From assembly GCA_003342815.1 (NCBI GenBank), contig PTEX01000024.1:5828786-5892785 (forward strand): a stretch of DNA of 64,000 bases. Reading direction: 5' to 3'. The stretch comes from Eudromia elegans (Eukaryota; Chordata; Aves; Tinamiformes; Tinamidae). This document shows positions 44,697-58,440 of the stretch, in pieces. Below the pieces are notes generated by a model, which saw only the letters and a list, made by a program, of their open reading frames with translations, ran no database searches and had not been told where the DNA came from. Positions within the stretch are counted from its first letter, which is position 1; the number at the start of each line of letters is the position of its first letter. The translations under genes and the position numbers were made by a program.

Positions 44697-47600
44697 GTCC
44701 CTGTCCTCTGTTGCAGCATCAGGGTTGTAGGAGCAGTAAAGGAAGCATCTCTGCATATTAAATGTTTGGTTTTGTTTGTATTATCAGTTTGGAACTGATA
44801 ATAATGATGAAATGGATTTTAAAAGCCATTAAGAGTGATTTCTGTCTTGTCACAGCTGCTGTTTGAGTTTATTGCTGTGATTCTACTCTTCAGAAGCAAG
44901 GGAATTTCTAGTGGTTTGGGGTTTTTTAATGCAAATGATTTAGTTAATTTGAGAAATCAGCAACCTAACCATATTTCTGCCAGGGTAGAGTGGGAATGAA
45001 TGTATTGTTTTGTTTTCTTATGAGCTCTGCAAGTGGGTTTCTAATCTTGTCATTCTCCTGAGTGTTCTACAATTGTGGTAACTTGTTCAACATACTGTCT
45101 GAAAAAAGTTATCTATTAAAGGTTGCAAACTGATGAAATGGGAAAGAGCTGTGGCCAGATTTATTACGACAATTAATTGATATTTATTGTGGAAAATGGG
45201 CATTTTGAATGGCATATTGCTGGCTCTTTACTGCTTAGCATTGTTATTGGCTTGGAAAAGAATGAGAGATTTCCTGGAAAATTGGCTTTGCTCTGGCCTG
45301 AGTTTTGGATGATATGACTACAACTTAAAATGCTTTTCCTGCCTGACTGTGACTTGAAAACCAGGTAGAATAGGAAAGTGATGGATGAGTGTCCTTGGAG
45401 CCAGCACTTCTGCAGTCTCAGGTCTTTGGTCACCAGTAGGACCAGATGATTGCAGCTTTTGCTGAATCCTATGAGATCGAGCGACAAACATCTGTGGTTT
45501 AGTTGCCCGTGGTGAGGTGTGGCCTTCGTGTGGCTGTTTGGCTCTCTGTGGCTGCGCTTGGTCCTCTGCAGTGCTGAAGAAGATGTATTTGGGCCCATCA
45601 CTAACACATTTCTCAGACGACAAGGGATGCAGACGTCATCTTTCGAATGGGTGTTAAGCGAGTGCCCAAGTTGCTACCTGTTACAGAAATCACCGGCACA
45701 TGTAGAGATATGAGCCTTCTTATGCTTATCACCCTTCAAAATCACATACTTAATCCATGCAAAAATTTTTGTGTGCTTAACTGGATCTGATATATAGTAA
45801 GAATTTATTTTTTGCTTTACTGTCAGAGGTGTTCTGAATAGTGTATTTATATAAAATACCAGTGTATTAAGAAGGGTGCCAGTGCAGCTAGCTAGTCTCT
45901 AGTGTGCAACAGAGAAGCCCATCTGCTGGAAATAGAGCCTGGAAGGGCAAAATGGCCTCTGAGGTGGTGGTGAGCAGTAGTGCCTTGATCTGAGGAAGAT
46001 ATTAGTCCTGCCTGAGCAGACAGTCGGTGTTCAAACATTCATCCCTCTCATTTGTTGTCAAGGGAAATCTCAGATACAGCTGCAGCCTCAGAGATGTCTT
46101 TTGGCAGTATGTGACAGTCACGATGATAGCAGGGAGTGCTATTGCCAGACACATCTTCCTTCATCTCGTGAATAGCCATGAATAACCCAGAGGAAGGTTT
46201 CCATTACCTTGATATCAGTTTATTGAAAATAACTTCTCAATTTCAATTAAAAGTTTACTAACTGCCCATATAAATGAACCAAGACTAGCTTGTGCTTTCT
46301 CTGTAGCACTGTTAGTATAAACAAAGACTAATTTTTAGTCCCAGTTCTGATGCCAGGGCAGTTTTGGAGCTAAGTGTGGAGGTATGGGGTGCAGCTGCTG
46401 GGTTGTTCATGCCTTGGGTCTAGCAGAGGGATCTGTGAGGCTGCTCTGTCCCTGCTCCTGTGCGCTACTGAGTGGCTCGTTGTCTTTACAGTTCCAATAA
46501 TCTTGATGTTTATCTTGTGTCTTCTGGGAGCTTCAAAAGAGTAAGAATATATAAACGTGGATTTAAACAGCAAAATAGATACCCTGCAGTGTGCAGGCAA
46601 AATTGGATTTTCTCTCCTGGCTATTGCACTCCATATTTAATAAATGCTATTAGAATAACAGTGGGATATGAAAGACCCTGTTGAGTTTTAATAGAGGTGT
46701 TACCCATCTGCTTGCAAATGATAGCGGTGTGTTTATACTGCAGATGTTCTGGTTTCTGCTACATCTGTTGCAAAAGTAGGTTTCAGTGTAATGGGTGACG
46801 TTACCTTCTAGGGAGCTGCCTGGGCTGCTGGGTTAAACCCAGCCCAAGGGTCCGTGGGCTTCTGAAGTCATGGCTTTAGCTGCAGGGGGAGAGTGTCCTT
46901 CAGAAAGGTGTATGAAGACCCTCTCCTAGTAGCCATTCTTAGGACATATTTTGGGACTAAGTCTAATTGTTTTCTGTAACGATAATAGATTTCCTGTGCT
47001 TTGCCTTTCTAAGTGGTCCCACTGAAACAAAACCCTCAAGAGCCCCCAACAAGTTTGAGGCAGCAGTGTGAAGAAACCAGAGCAGTTGCTATGTCAGTGT
47101 CCTAATGAGTCACAGGATGTGCCGATCTGGGGCACGGGCTGCAACCTGCTGGGTCTATCTGGAGTTCAGGCTCGGGGGGTCCTGTCCAGGTATGAGTCAG
47201 CCTTCTTCTAGAAGGATTCTGGTACCTCAGCCAACATCCCACCCTTCAGCTCAACTTTTTCCTCCTTTTTTTTTTCCTCTTGATAAAAATGTTGTTCCTG
47301 ATTGGACAAAATATTCTCTTTAAAATCTCCTTTAATATCCAGTTGCTTTTCCCCCACCCTTATGGAGGATTTTCATAGGATCCTTCCAGATGACAGAGTG
47401 GAGTATTCCCTGAGTTCCGAGTACCTCCTCCTAAATTGCTGAAGTGTTGGGGTTTGCCTGGGTTACTGAGGCTAGTGTAGGGTACTCTCTTGAACCCCAT
47501 CTGACCTTGAGTGAAGCAGCAACCCTGCAAGCAGATGGCAAAAAAGGCATGTGCTGAGATAGCACTAGTCAGTGATCATGAGGCCAAAGTGAAGTCAGGC

Positions 47601-50600
47601 ATTGTATACAGTAGCATGGCTCTACACGCATGGAAAATACTTTTACCTGCCTCTTTTCAGTTGTTTTAGTCAGGAAAATCTAGTTCTCTCACTGAGAGGA
47701 AATTAAGGTTGAAAAAAAAAAAAGTGACAAGCAAGAGGGAAAAACACTCAAGTGAGAGTCCGAGAGCTGCATTTCAATAGATCTTTCCCTAATGAGGTGA
47801 ATATTACTGGAGAATTAGTTAAGTGTCCTCCAATTCAATAGAAGTTAAAGGCTTAAGTTCTTCATAGTAGTGGACTGCATCCACTTCACCCATTTTTCAC
47901 TTCAGCTGATCTTGCATATATCTTCTGTCTGCCTTTTTTTACATTCTGTCAAGGTGCTCCCCCAGAACTACAGCTTTGCCTTTTTCAGCTGTGAAATGCA
48001 GACTTGATGATACCTGTACAGATTACACCCGAATGCTCAAGTGAGGCCCAAATTAGAAATACTGCCTTTTCCTTTGTCAGTGTAGGCGCTGACTTTGTTA
48101 GCTGGTCATGAAATCCTACCTGATATGACAGAGTGTTCAAACTCTGTGTTCCTGTATGTGCAGCTGTGGCAGCCAGTTCTGACCCACACTGAAACATCTC
48201 CCAGTGACATCCAGGTAGAGCCTGTAAGTCCTGTAGGTCTTGCTCTAGTCTAGGTGCTGTCACAGCAACTGCTGCATGTTCTATTGCTTTTCCCACCTTG
48301 TATGTACTGTAACGCTGCTGTGGAGAAATGCAGTGTTGTTTTCCTGTGCCTATTGATAAATTTTGTAAGGATTCTGGTCCCAAATAGGGTATGTGAGCCT
48401 TTCCCAGAGGCAAATCAACAACTTTAGCATCTTGCCTTGTATAACCTGATGGGAGATAGATGCTGGAAGTAGAGGAAGAAAATGAATTTCAGAAGCAAAT
48501 ACAAATAAGGAGAGTAAGGCTTCTTCTGCTATGGAAAGAATTGAGGAAAATTCAGGGCCAAAATAGAATTGATCACCATCTAAGTTAAATGTGCACTCTG
48601 GCTGTGACAGTAATTTTTTTGATAGTACCAAACTTTATAGCTTGCTGGCAGTGTGTATTTCAGCACATAAATTATCAAATTAACTTTTTTTCTTCCATTC
48701 ACAATTACTAGTTAATTAACAGTGTAATAAAAAGCCCTGCTATCCTTTTGGAACTGCAAGGTGTTTCTCTCCTTGTAGGAGTTTAGCACAGACCAACGCT
48801 TGACTGAAGTTATGGGTTTTAAGCTAGTGTTTAAAACCTAAGCCATGGACTTGGCTTGGCATTCTATATTGCGGCCTCCTGGAAGCAGTGCTGTTCTGCT
48901 GCATGTGTCTGGCCTTTCCTTGCTTGTAACAGGCAAGAGTTCTGGCAAGCTGCAGCATAATCTGTAGCTGGGTGAGTGTGAATCTCGCTGTGCAAACTCA
49001 ACAAGACACCGTGTGCCAATAAGGACTCATGCCTTCGGAGTGGTGCCGGGCTCTGTGCTGGATCCAGAGCCACAGTCTTTTTCTTTTCTCCCCAAGACAC
49101 GACTGTAGATGTCAGTGTTTAACTAGCGCAGCGTTATCGACTGCCTGGCTGCGTTAATTGAAGTCAGTGTTTGACTCTGGCTTTTCACTGCACTGGGAAA
49201 AATGTGTTTTTCAACCTGGAATTCAGTATCTGAAAAAAGCAACCTTCTTCAATGAAATAGTGTTTAATTTAAAATTCTCATTCATAACAAAATTTGTACT
49301 GTGCCCTTGCATCTTGCCACAAAAAAGTCTGGATTACACATTCATGAGCATGTGCTATAGAGCTGAGGCTCTGTTTCCCCACAGCCACCAGGTGACCGTA
49401 TATCTATTGGCAAACAATATTCATGAGAAACATAAAATAGTTTTATGTGTTTCTCAGTCTGTGAATAAGGATTTTCAGTACAGACTTAATTCCTTCAATA
49501 TATAGTTTTTAACAGGACTTAGCTGAAGCCCAGGGGATTAGTTGAAAAGCTCCCATGGGTAGCAGAAGGCTACAGCTGCAGGACGTGGCAGTTTTTATGG
49601 TATATGTGCAGTTTTCTTAGCATTTAAGTTGTATAATCTTATTAAGTTCTGATTTCTTTGTCTAACTTGAAGGACAATAAACCTTGTGATTAGACTGTTC
49701 TTTGCTAATCCCAGACTATCTTTTGAAGATGAAAGTGGATTAAATTTGTCAAGTTTTGGACCATCAACCTAACTGTGGAGTTGAAATTCATGTTACATGG
49801 AGACTATAGGATAGGAACAGACTTAAGTCTATAGTGCTCCAAGATGAGGTATGCTGTATGCATTACAATATAGAACACAGTTAACATCTCCAGTGTCTGT
49901 TTTTCAAGGTAACAGGCATCTCACATTCTAATGGGCTTCCAGGCAACTGCCTCCATCTCTACTTAGTGAGATCTTAGTGAGTTACTAGAACGTGGTGCAG
50001 ATCAAGCTAGTGTGCTGCGGCAGAGCGCTCGTTGCAGGGACTCGCTTTATGCTGCATCTGCAGTTATTTAAAATTATAGAAGGTGAATAAGAGCAGTTCT
50101 GGTTGCAATGAAATTGGGGAAGGATTTCATATTTCTTGTGGAAAAAAATGGGTGATATCATCTGTGTACTGGACTCCAGGAATGTGGCAGGTTGGATTGG
50201 TGGTGCAGATCTCTGAGTGAACTGTCCTGTGCTTCTGAGCTAGGGACACAAGGTTACGATTTAGTCAGGGTGAAGTTTCTGCCTCAAGGTGGAGGAAACC
50301 TGTCTGAGTTTGGCCAGATCATAGTCTCAAACAGTCCCGAATGGCAGGTGGGTCTGGTGTCAGGAGCTCGGATTTTAACAGCTAGATTGTCATAAGGCCC
50401 ACGTTGCTGTGCGATGGGGATGTCCATCCCAGCGTGGCCCATCTGGGACTTGTAAACCTGAGAACTTGCTTTCCTCGCCCATGACCTGTGCCTGGAGTGT
50501 GGAGCAGCAGCAGCAGTTCGCTTAGCACTCGGAGGGAACCAGACCAATCAAGATGAGAGGAGAAGAAAATTGGATCGGGGATCCTGAGGGGGGCTGAGAA

Positions 50601-50669
50601 TTGGAAGTGGTGAAACTAGGATGTACTTGGGAGAGCTGCTTTCAGTGGAGAGCATAAATGCTGTTTAAC

Positions 50670-50925
50670 CAGGACCTGAATTGATCTCTCTGGAACATTG
50701 CACACAGTTCTCGTGACCCATGTCCAAAGAGAATAAACTGGTGCAAAGAAGGTCTGCTAGTGTGATAAGGAGAATAGAGAGCCTATTTTATGAGAGGAGA
50801 CTGGACAAAGCAGTTTTGCTTAGCATAGTATAACAAAGGCCAAGAGGGGATAAGTTTGCCTATAAATATATCGAGGAGATAAATATCGCACAGAGAAGAG
50901 GTTCAAACAGCAGGCAGGCTAAAGC
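50670..50925 (+). mobile_element. Old CR1-type LINE fragment, internal part
   Basis: Ordered matches to CR1 sequence as I remember it include TTGCACACAGTTCTCGTGAC, TTTTATGAGAGGAGACTGGA, GGCCAAGAGGGGATAAGTTT and CTATAAATATATCGAGGAGA followed by TAAAT. It is more diverged than the copy at 33.2 kb and its ends are unclear. It lies in sense orientation with no intact reading frame. Confidence 0.7.
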
Positions 50926-53900
50926 TCAGTTCCTAGCAAAGGCTGCTGCTGGAAGAGAGTATAAAATATCCCTGCTTTTCTGGGCCATCCAAGTGAAGGC
51001 TCTGTATGGCCTTTAAGTGGGAGCAGTGAGAGATTAAAAACTGCTGTTTAAGGTGAGGATTGCTTGGTCAGGGGTGGGCTGATGGAGAAAGGACTCTGCA
51101 GTCCCTGAAATTGGGCCCCTGGGGAGGGGAAAGGACTGGTGTGTGGGCCAGGGTGGTTATAACCCATAAGGACCTTTCTGTCTCTGATAGGGGTCTCTTC
51201 CCTGGATTCCCTTCTCGTGTTCATGTCTATATTCACAGGCTATGGCAGAGTTTACTGCAGGAAGGTGGGTTTGTCCATGCAGATGTGCAGCTAAAGCTGG
51301 CACAGAACCCTTTGACAGAAAGACCTTTCTTGGTTCGCTTCGTGGCAGCGTGTGGCTTCTGATTAAGCTTTAACTCGTGGGGCTTTCTGAAATTTGGGGA
51401 AGGCCTTTGGGATAAAGGTAGAACTAGCAATAACCAGGTTTTTAAGGCACAGGTTTGGCCTGCCACAGGTTCGGCCATTTGTGAACCTGGAGTAGACCTG
51501 AGAACTTTAACGTGGTGCATCACACTTCAGGTGAGTGCGCTTGGCCTGTGTGAAGTTCTGTGTTGACTTTATAATAATTTAGAGAGCAAACACAATAACT
51601 GAGGAAACAAATACAAACCTACATTGGATGCAGGTATGTCTCAATGAAGATCACTTAAGAAAGTGTGTTTGAGGCAAGAGCTTAAAGTGAATGTGCGCGT
51701 CCTGTATGTCCCCAGAGTGCAGGTGGTCGTTCAAGGATATCAAACCTGCATCTGTCTCTCCATTGCTTTGCCCGGCTGAGTGCTTATGTGTCTTGCAGAG
51801 TTGCATCTGCTGGCAGTTGCTGGTGGCTTTGCTGGATTAACTGGTCTCTGATATCTTTCAAGACCAGTTCAGATATCAATGCGCTTGTCAGTCAGGCAAA
51901 CAGAGTATTTCCAGCTTATCAGAACTTCTGCAACCTCTTGTGGGAGTTGGTTGATTCTGTTGGTTGTTCAGTCTTCCTTTAAAGATCAGATTAAATTTCT
52001 TCTAATCTTTCTCCACTTTCTCATTCAAGTACATCCTTGGAAATACCACTTATCTTGATAAAAGTCTGAGGTTTCATTAATGTAAAACTCATAATTCTGC
52101 TAACAGAAGATATTTGTTGCCATTTAAATACCTTTATGGGTATATTTAGCTGTGAAAGACTACACTTGGAGTGTCCAACTCGCTGTCAAGATGTGTGCAG
52201 CTTGAGACTCCTAAAGCAGACGCACATTCTTCCCAATAGCAAGGGAGACCCACCTCTAGGCTTCTAGCGCTGTGCACACACCATTCTCCTTCCATGTCAC
52301 TGCCTGCCACTGATTTAAGTCGAGAGACTTTGCCCTGTGAGATGGTGTACTTCATGTGTTTGTGTTGAATTTGTTCTGCATTTGGCTGCCATTCTGTACC
52401 TTCCTTGGTCAAACCTGGTGCATCTTTCTATTTGCACAGTCTCCTTGGCTGTCTTTCAGTGGAAGGAAGATCTCACCTGCTGTGATATGAGGGTTGTTTC
52501 CTCAGTTGTGCCCCAGAAGTTGTGTGGTCTGAGAAGGTAAAAGCTACGTCTCTGAAGAAGGCTGGAGATTCGTTAGCTACGTTAGCTCTGTGCTTGTCTT
52601 ACGTTATACAACAGCACTTGGCATCCAGGAGGCAGGCTGCAGATATCCTGTGCTGTCAGTGGGCACAATGCACGTTCTCAGGGTGCATCTGCTCCGGTTT
52701 GGAGAGGAACCATTTGGAAACTTAGATCCTGATTGTCCCCACTTACTGCACCTTTGTTTGTGTCATGGAGCATCTTGGAGTATGTAGCCTGGGTGTTTTT
52801 TGGAGGAAACTCAACTGCAAAATACAGTCTGAGATTGCATTTAAAGACTTTGAAGACCAGTGGGCATTTGGTTTTGGAACCAACTGGAGTTGGTCTAAAG
52901 ATGAACCCCCCTCGAAGTGTTCACAGATTTCTGGCACCATCTGCACCATCAGGTGGGCGCTGCCTGCCTGGCCCGGGGAAAGGCTGGGCCCCACAGCACC
53001 AGGGCTTTGCAATGGCAGAAAGCACAACCTTTGCCCAGGTCTCCATGTGTTCCACCTGGAAACAGGTTCATGTGCTCTTCTCCCCAGCTTCCTGGGCTGC
53101 CTTCCTAGACTTGGGAGTTTTGTGCACTTTACCTGATTTAGTAAAGAACCTTCCTGAGGATGGCAGCAGCTGGTCATCTGATGCTCGTTCAAGGCCCTGC
53201 ATAGCTCCCTGTAGTGAAATAGTGTCTCCTGCTCTGGCGATCTGTGTAGAATAAAATTCTTGTGACGCAGGATATGTGTGTGTACATGGCAGTTCTGGAT
53301 TATAGTTCCTTTTAGCTTGTATGGGGCTTGAGGTAGTTCTCGGCAGAGTATTTCCTTTAACTTGATCCAATTAACATTAAATGTCTAGAATTTGGGGAGA
53401 GGAGGCAAAATATATATTTGTGGAGTACTAAAATAGGCAGGATTAGTTAGCACTGAGATCCATGGGGTTCCCTTATTTTAAATATGTTCCAGCTTTCCGA
53501 GACTTTTCCAAGGTGTCTTAGGAAAGTTTTACAGTATTTGAAGCAAGTAGTCAGGATAAGTAGAAACAACGTGGCTAATACTTGGGAACTGTAAAGGCTG
53601 TGGCAATAGAGAGGTATTTGGCACCCCGAAACTCTCATTCCTTGTTGTGCTGGGACCTTGAGCTGGCAATTCCGAGAGCTGGTTGCAGAGCATCCCTTGC
53701 TAGGGAGCCTCCAGGCAGGCCCAGTACGCTTGGTGCTGCTGCAGTGATTCAAGCTTCCTGGCCCAACAACCGTTGGGGAAGGTGTTGGTGTTGATCTTGG
53801 TTAAGGGTGTCCTTTTGTTCTGCACTGTTCCAGGAAGTGTTTGCTCTCTGACAAAAAGAGAAAGGCTGATTATTCTTATAACTTTGCAACTTTTTTTTTG

Positions 53901-55076
53901 TCATGTTTTTAAGGTGATTTTCTTTTAGCCAAATATTTGGAGATTTTAGTTAGTGTTTTTCTTCCTGGTCTTAATTTTTTTAGTTCCCCCTTTCAAGATC
54001 CAGTCTGCTGTAGATTAGTGGAACAAGTGCATGAGCCTTCCTATTGTTAGGGGCTTCCTGAAGGGTCCTGGTATCCGCCGGCGTGTTGTGGGTTGTGCAG
54101 GGCTGGGCAATGAGTGTGTACACACCCTGTGAGAGTGACCATGTGGTCATGGCACTTGTGTTTGCACAGGCAGGGCAATCTAAGTCAGGCTGTCTGGGAA
54201 GTGCTATTCTCCCTGCCCTTTCCAAGCCCTCAGGACAGGCCTCTGACAGAGCCTTGACCTGGTGCGTGTTGCTGGATCAGTTCTGCTGCGCAGGTCAGCG
54301 TGATGCGAAGCAGCGTTGACTTCATGTAGCGCTTATGTCTCTGGGCTGTGTTTCTCTTGCTCTGTTTTGGGGGGGAATTTTGCTAGTTCCAATGAATATT
54401 TCTCCATTTCAGTCATCTGCAAATATTTGTTTTATTAAAGGCTCCCTGTTATTAAAGAAGCTCATAAGGATCAGGGAAGCACTTGTATGATACTCTGAAA
54501 GATTTGCATACAATCTTCCCAGCTTTCTAAAGAACTAGAACACATTAGAACAAATTAAAACAGTTAAGCTAGTGGGTAACTCTGGAGATAGCAGGCTGAT
54601 TTCCATGAAAGAACCATTATTTAAAGAAGGATTTTATTGATGTAACTGTCAACAGTGTTTCCTTAACTGCATAGACCAACTTGCCAATTCCATATGGCTT
54701 GTTTATAACTGCCTTAGATTTTTTTCTACAGTAGACAAATATTTGATATTAGTATACTAGAGATTTGCTTGCGGTGATCCTTAGGGAGGTGTAATCTTTC
54801 CTTCTGTGAAATCAATAACTTTCCTACTAACGTGTCTTTCTGAATCACAGTAATTCCAAACACGGTGCAACCAGTCTAAAACCCTGTAGCTGTTAATTGA
54901 AACAGATTGAGGTTTGCACCTTCTGTTATATAGCAATATTCAGAATCATGGAACACAATAGAGGCTCTATACAAGGAAGTTTTTGGATTGGACAAGTGCT
55001 GACTTTACCAGCCATTAATTTCCATGGAGAGATACAAGACTCTTTGTAACTGGTGATAGGTGTGGTGGGAATCAGT

Positions 55077-55095
55077 AGTAATAATAATAATAATA
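55077..55095 (+). repeat. TAA microsatellite
   Basis: About six TAA units in a row, followed by two imperfect ATATCCTA copies. Confidence 0.8.
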
Positions 55096-58000
55096 TCCTA
55101 ATATCCTATGCTAGCCATGGTAGTTATGAGAAGAAGCGCTAATATGCTTGGAGCAGAGGGCCTCATGCAGCTAAGGCCTGTCCGAGCTGGTGGCTGCAAT
55201 GCAGACACTCCCATACCTCTGAACTCACTGCTGACTGTTAACCGTCATGCTGTAGATGTGATGATTGTGTTAGAAAAACATGGTGTGGTGGGGTAGGAAT
55301 TACCTACTTGCCCAGTTACATCAGAGCGATTAGTTGTATGTGTGTTTTCCCTACATCTCTGGTTCTGTAAACTGGTATTGTATACAGAGGAGAAAGATGA
55401 GGGCAAACTGCTGCACAAGCACCTTTTCTCAAGTTATTTCTTCTGAAGGGGATGAGGGAATCTGTATAACTACCATGAAAAGCAAGATCACGAGGCTACC
55501 TTAGGTATATATTACTTGAAAGAAAATCCATTGATTCTTACACTTTAACTTCAGAACTAACAGAACTGTCCAGTTGCTGGTCAATATGCATGGCCTACAG
55601 ATCTCCAGGTACTCAAAAGAGGCATTTTCAGTACCTGTTTTAGTATGAGGCCCTCTAAACAAGTGCAGTGAGTGGTGGCAGAGCTCAAGGAGGGTAGTTC
55701 CTCTGCTCACAGCTGAACTCTCGGACTTTCTCTTAAAAAAAGTGCTATGAATACCTGATTCTGGGCACTGAACAAGAGCTTAGAATTGTTTCACACTTTC
55801 CTGAACCAAAGAAGCTTTTCTTTTTTTTTCTTTTACACTCATATGAAAGACCTAAAAATATTTTTTTCTAATTAAATGCTTCATTTGGTTTTCAGCTGTT
55901 TGGAATTTTGGGATTTTTTTTTTTTTGTGACAGATTTGTTGTTTATAAACTGAGTTGGAATCTAGAAATTGCTCCTGGAACTGTAGGGAAGAGGGATATT
56001 TTATTGATGTTATCTTGTGTTCTGTTTGTAGCCCTTGGAAGCAGTCCCACACCTCTGCAGTGCTCACGTGTGTTGGAGGGAGCCGGGCCTCCTTTGCGTC
56101 CATGTAACTCAGTTGTAACACACACGTAGAGATTGAGGCTGAAATTTGAGGAACTTCTTAAAACTACTTTATTCAGCTTTCCCTCTAAAAGAAGATTGGT
56201 AAGTCAATTTAAAAAACACTGAGAGATGATATTGTGTTACATGCTGTAGCTTTGCTGTGGTTGCTTTTCCGTACAAGTACTTACTGAAAAATCCTCGCCT
56301 TTGACAGCTCTCCACTCTTGATCTATGGTGCTCTTAAACATGGCTACCTGTGGGATCGTACCCTTCCATCTCTGCGTGATGTTGCTGATGTTACTGTTTC
56401 ACACAAAATATCTTGAACCAATTTTCATGGGGTTTAGTGAAGGATGTTTCTACTTTCCAGTATTCCCTCATTAAATTCTTTCTCATACTTTGTCTATTTT
56501 AGAGACAATAGCTTGCACTCATGTTAATACTTCTATCTACTAAAAGGACTTTTTTGAGAAAAGATGTTTTCAGAGCTGTATAAATACATCTGTACCAAGC
56601 GCATGGGAAACAGCAGAGCAAAGCTGCTGTCCTGTTGTGAACAGAGGGAAAGCTCGTGCTGACCTGCTTGGGCATCTTGCCTGTTGTGTTGACGTGTGAC
56701 ACGATCAACACGCGGCTTGTTTTGCTGCTCCCTGGCATTGCAGGTCCCGTGGGTGACACCATCCTCACCCTCGTCGGCTCGTGCACAGCGGGGCCGTTGC
56801 TGCTTGCAGCAGGACGCCCTGGCAGATGCCCTGTGTTTGCTTGGGGAAGCAAAAGCAGCTGCAAAGCTGATTTTTGTTTCCTGCATGGGAACTTCTCCTA
56901 GTATAAGATTATCCTTGGGAGGTGTAAAGACAGCACAGCTGGGTGCACAAGGGTTCTGCAGGGAGCTGTCCCCTGCAGCCTGGGCACACGGGGACAGGTG
57001 AAGTGCCAGGAAGGCTGCTGTACTCCAGCCCCACACACGGGAATGTCCCCTGGATGGCCTTGTAGCCACGTGCAGTGTAGTCAGCTGGCGAGTCCTCTAG
57101 GCTGCTCTACCTTTGGCCCAATACAGTGTTTTGTCCAAACTGCCTGAGCCCAGTGCTGAATTCCCTTCCCACCACCCTAGCATTGTCTGGGCTCAGCTGT
57201 GGGCAGAAATCCAGTTTATGATAAAGTGCAGCCTTTTGCTTGACCTGCACCTCCCTGAGCCTTTGGGCAGACATGCCACACAGCAGCTCTGAGGAGCCCG
57301 TGTGGGACTGCCTCAGTGCACGCAGTGAGAAGGTTAAAAAGGGTAAACACTGCTAACTGGTGCTCCTGTCCTTGTGCCAATGCTGCCCTACCTGGGGAAC
57401 AGCCACCTCGTTAAATGCTGCCCCTGCCTTGTTTCAGCAGCTGCCCTTGCACTGTCACTGTGCCCTGGGACAAGCGCGGAGTTTCCTCCTCACCGTGTTG
57501 CTGGGTTTATCCGCGTAGTGCCCGGTAAGGGAGGGTGCTGCCCATGTCCCCAGGAGCAGCTCGATGGGCGCAGCGGGACACCAGGAGTCAGCAGCGAAGG
57601 AAGGACTGAAATCTGGGGCTCGCGGGAGCACAGTGCCCTGGCTGTGCCCCTTCTTTCCTTCCTCGCTGTGCTGGCAGACATGGCTCGCACAGAAATGCGG
57701 ATGCTTAGTCATTTTCCAGTCTTTGCTAACCTCAGTGATGGCCTGCAAAACTTTTGTGAAAGGGGAGAAGCTGTTTTCAAGCTGTTCTTTAAAAAGTGCT
57801 TTTGTGGTTGGTGACTCTTTCAAGATTAGGGGACTTTAGCTACTTTTTCCTTAATAGTCTGCTGCAGGAGACACAAGTTCTGAGGGTGTCTTTGGGACTG
57901 TTTTAGCTTGCACTGTCCATCTGGTGCTGGTCACGCACAGGAGGCTGCGAGCATCCTGGTGTGCAGTGCTGAAATGATCATGTTGAAATTGTTTAGTTTT

Positions 58001-58409
58001 TACCTTAGGCAGAGTTATCTTACAAGAAAAATGTAGTACTATGAGTATGTTTCTGATCCCTCCCGTGACCTGGCGGTATTGGAGAGTCATTAGACTGAGT
58101 TTCATGGCAGGAAAACTGGTTAATGTTGTTTACTTCCTAGTGCAGTCCTATCTTCCTATACATAGGTATGCCTCTTGATGATGTTTCTGCCTATAATAAA
58201 TACTAAATAATGTCTTAGTTTAATTTTAGCTTGATAGTACTTTAATGTCCTCTTTTTCCTGACCTGTGTAAATTTTCTGAGCTCTCTATTTTAAACTTCC
58301 TCACTGTTACAGAGTCAGAAAACTAGCAGTTTTCCCTGAATGGGCTTGTTGCAAGACTTGTGGTATTTGAAGTGTTTGGAATCCATGGACTCTGATTGCA
58401 GTATTGATT

Positions 58410-58411
<2 letters not shown>

Positions 58412-58440
<29 letters not shown>
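58412..58440 (+). repeat. Poly(T) tract (29 T)
   Basis: This is the longest homopolymer in the window. Read on the - strand it would be a poly(A) tail, but the adjoining sequence (58441 onward) was not recognised as a retrogene or SINE. Confidence 0.85.

Larger units (their letters stand above)
38576..50665. other. Noncoding stretch, part 3
   Basis: About 12 kb without a recognisable exon. It includes a TA run (39067-39079), a perfect hairpin (42587-42611), a 23-bp tandem duplication (44651-44696) and AT-rich unique blocks at about 41960-42330 and 46480-46690. GC-richer patches at about 40.9-41.3, 43.2-43.5 and 44.1-44.35 kb give open frames on several strands at once, which argues that they are compositional. 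Confidence 0.5.

Noticed and set aside
52733-53254. Overlapping open frames of up to 173 codons
   Set aside because: Three frames on both strands are open over the same GC-richer patch, with no recognisable protein and no convincing exon borders.
54935-54955. Possible CR1 end (CAGAATCATGGAA)
   Set aside because: Too short a match, with no CR1 sequence continuing on either side.
56533-57069. 178-codon open frame on the - strand
   Set aside because: It begins at GTG and not ATG, overlaps open frames on the other strand, and resembles nothing known.
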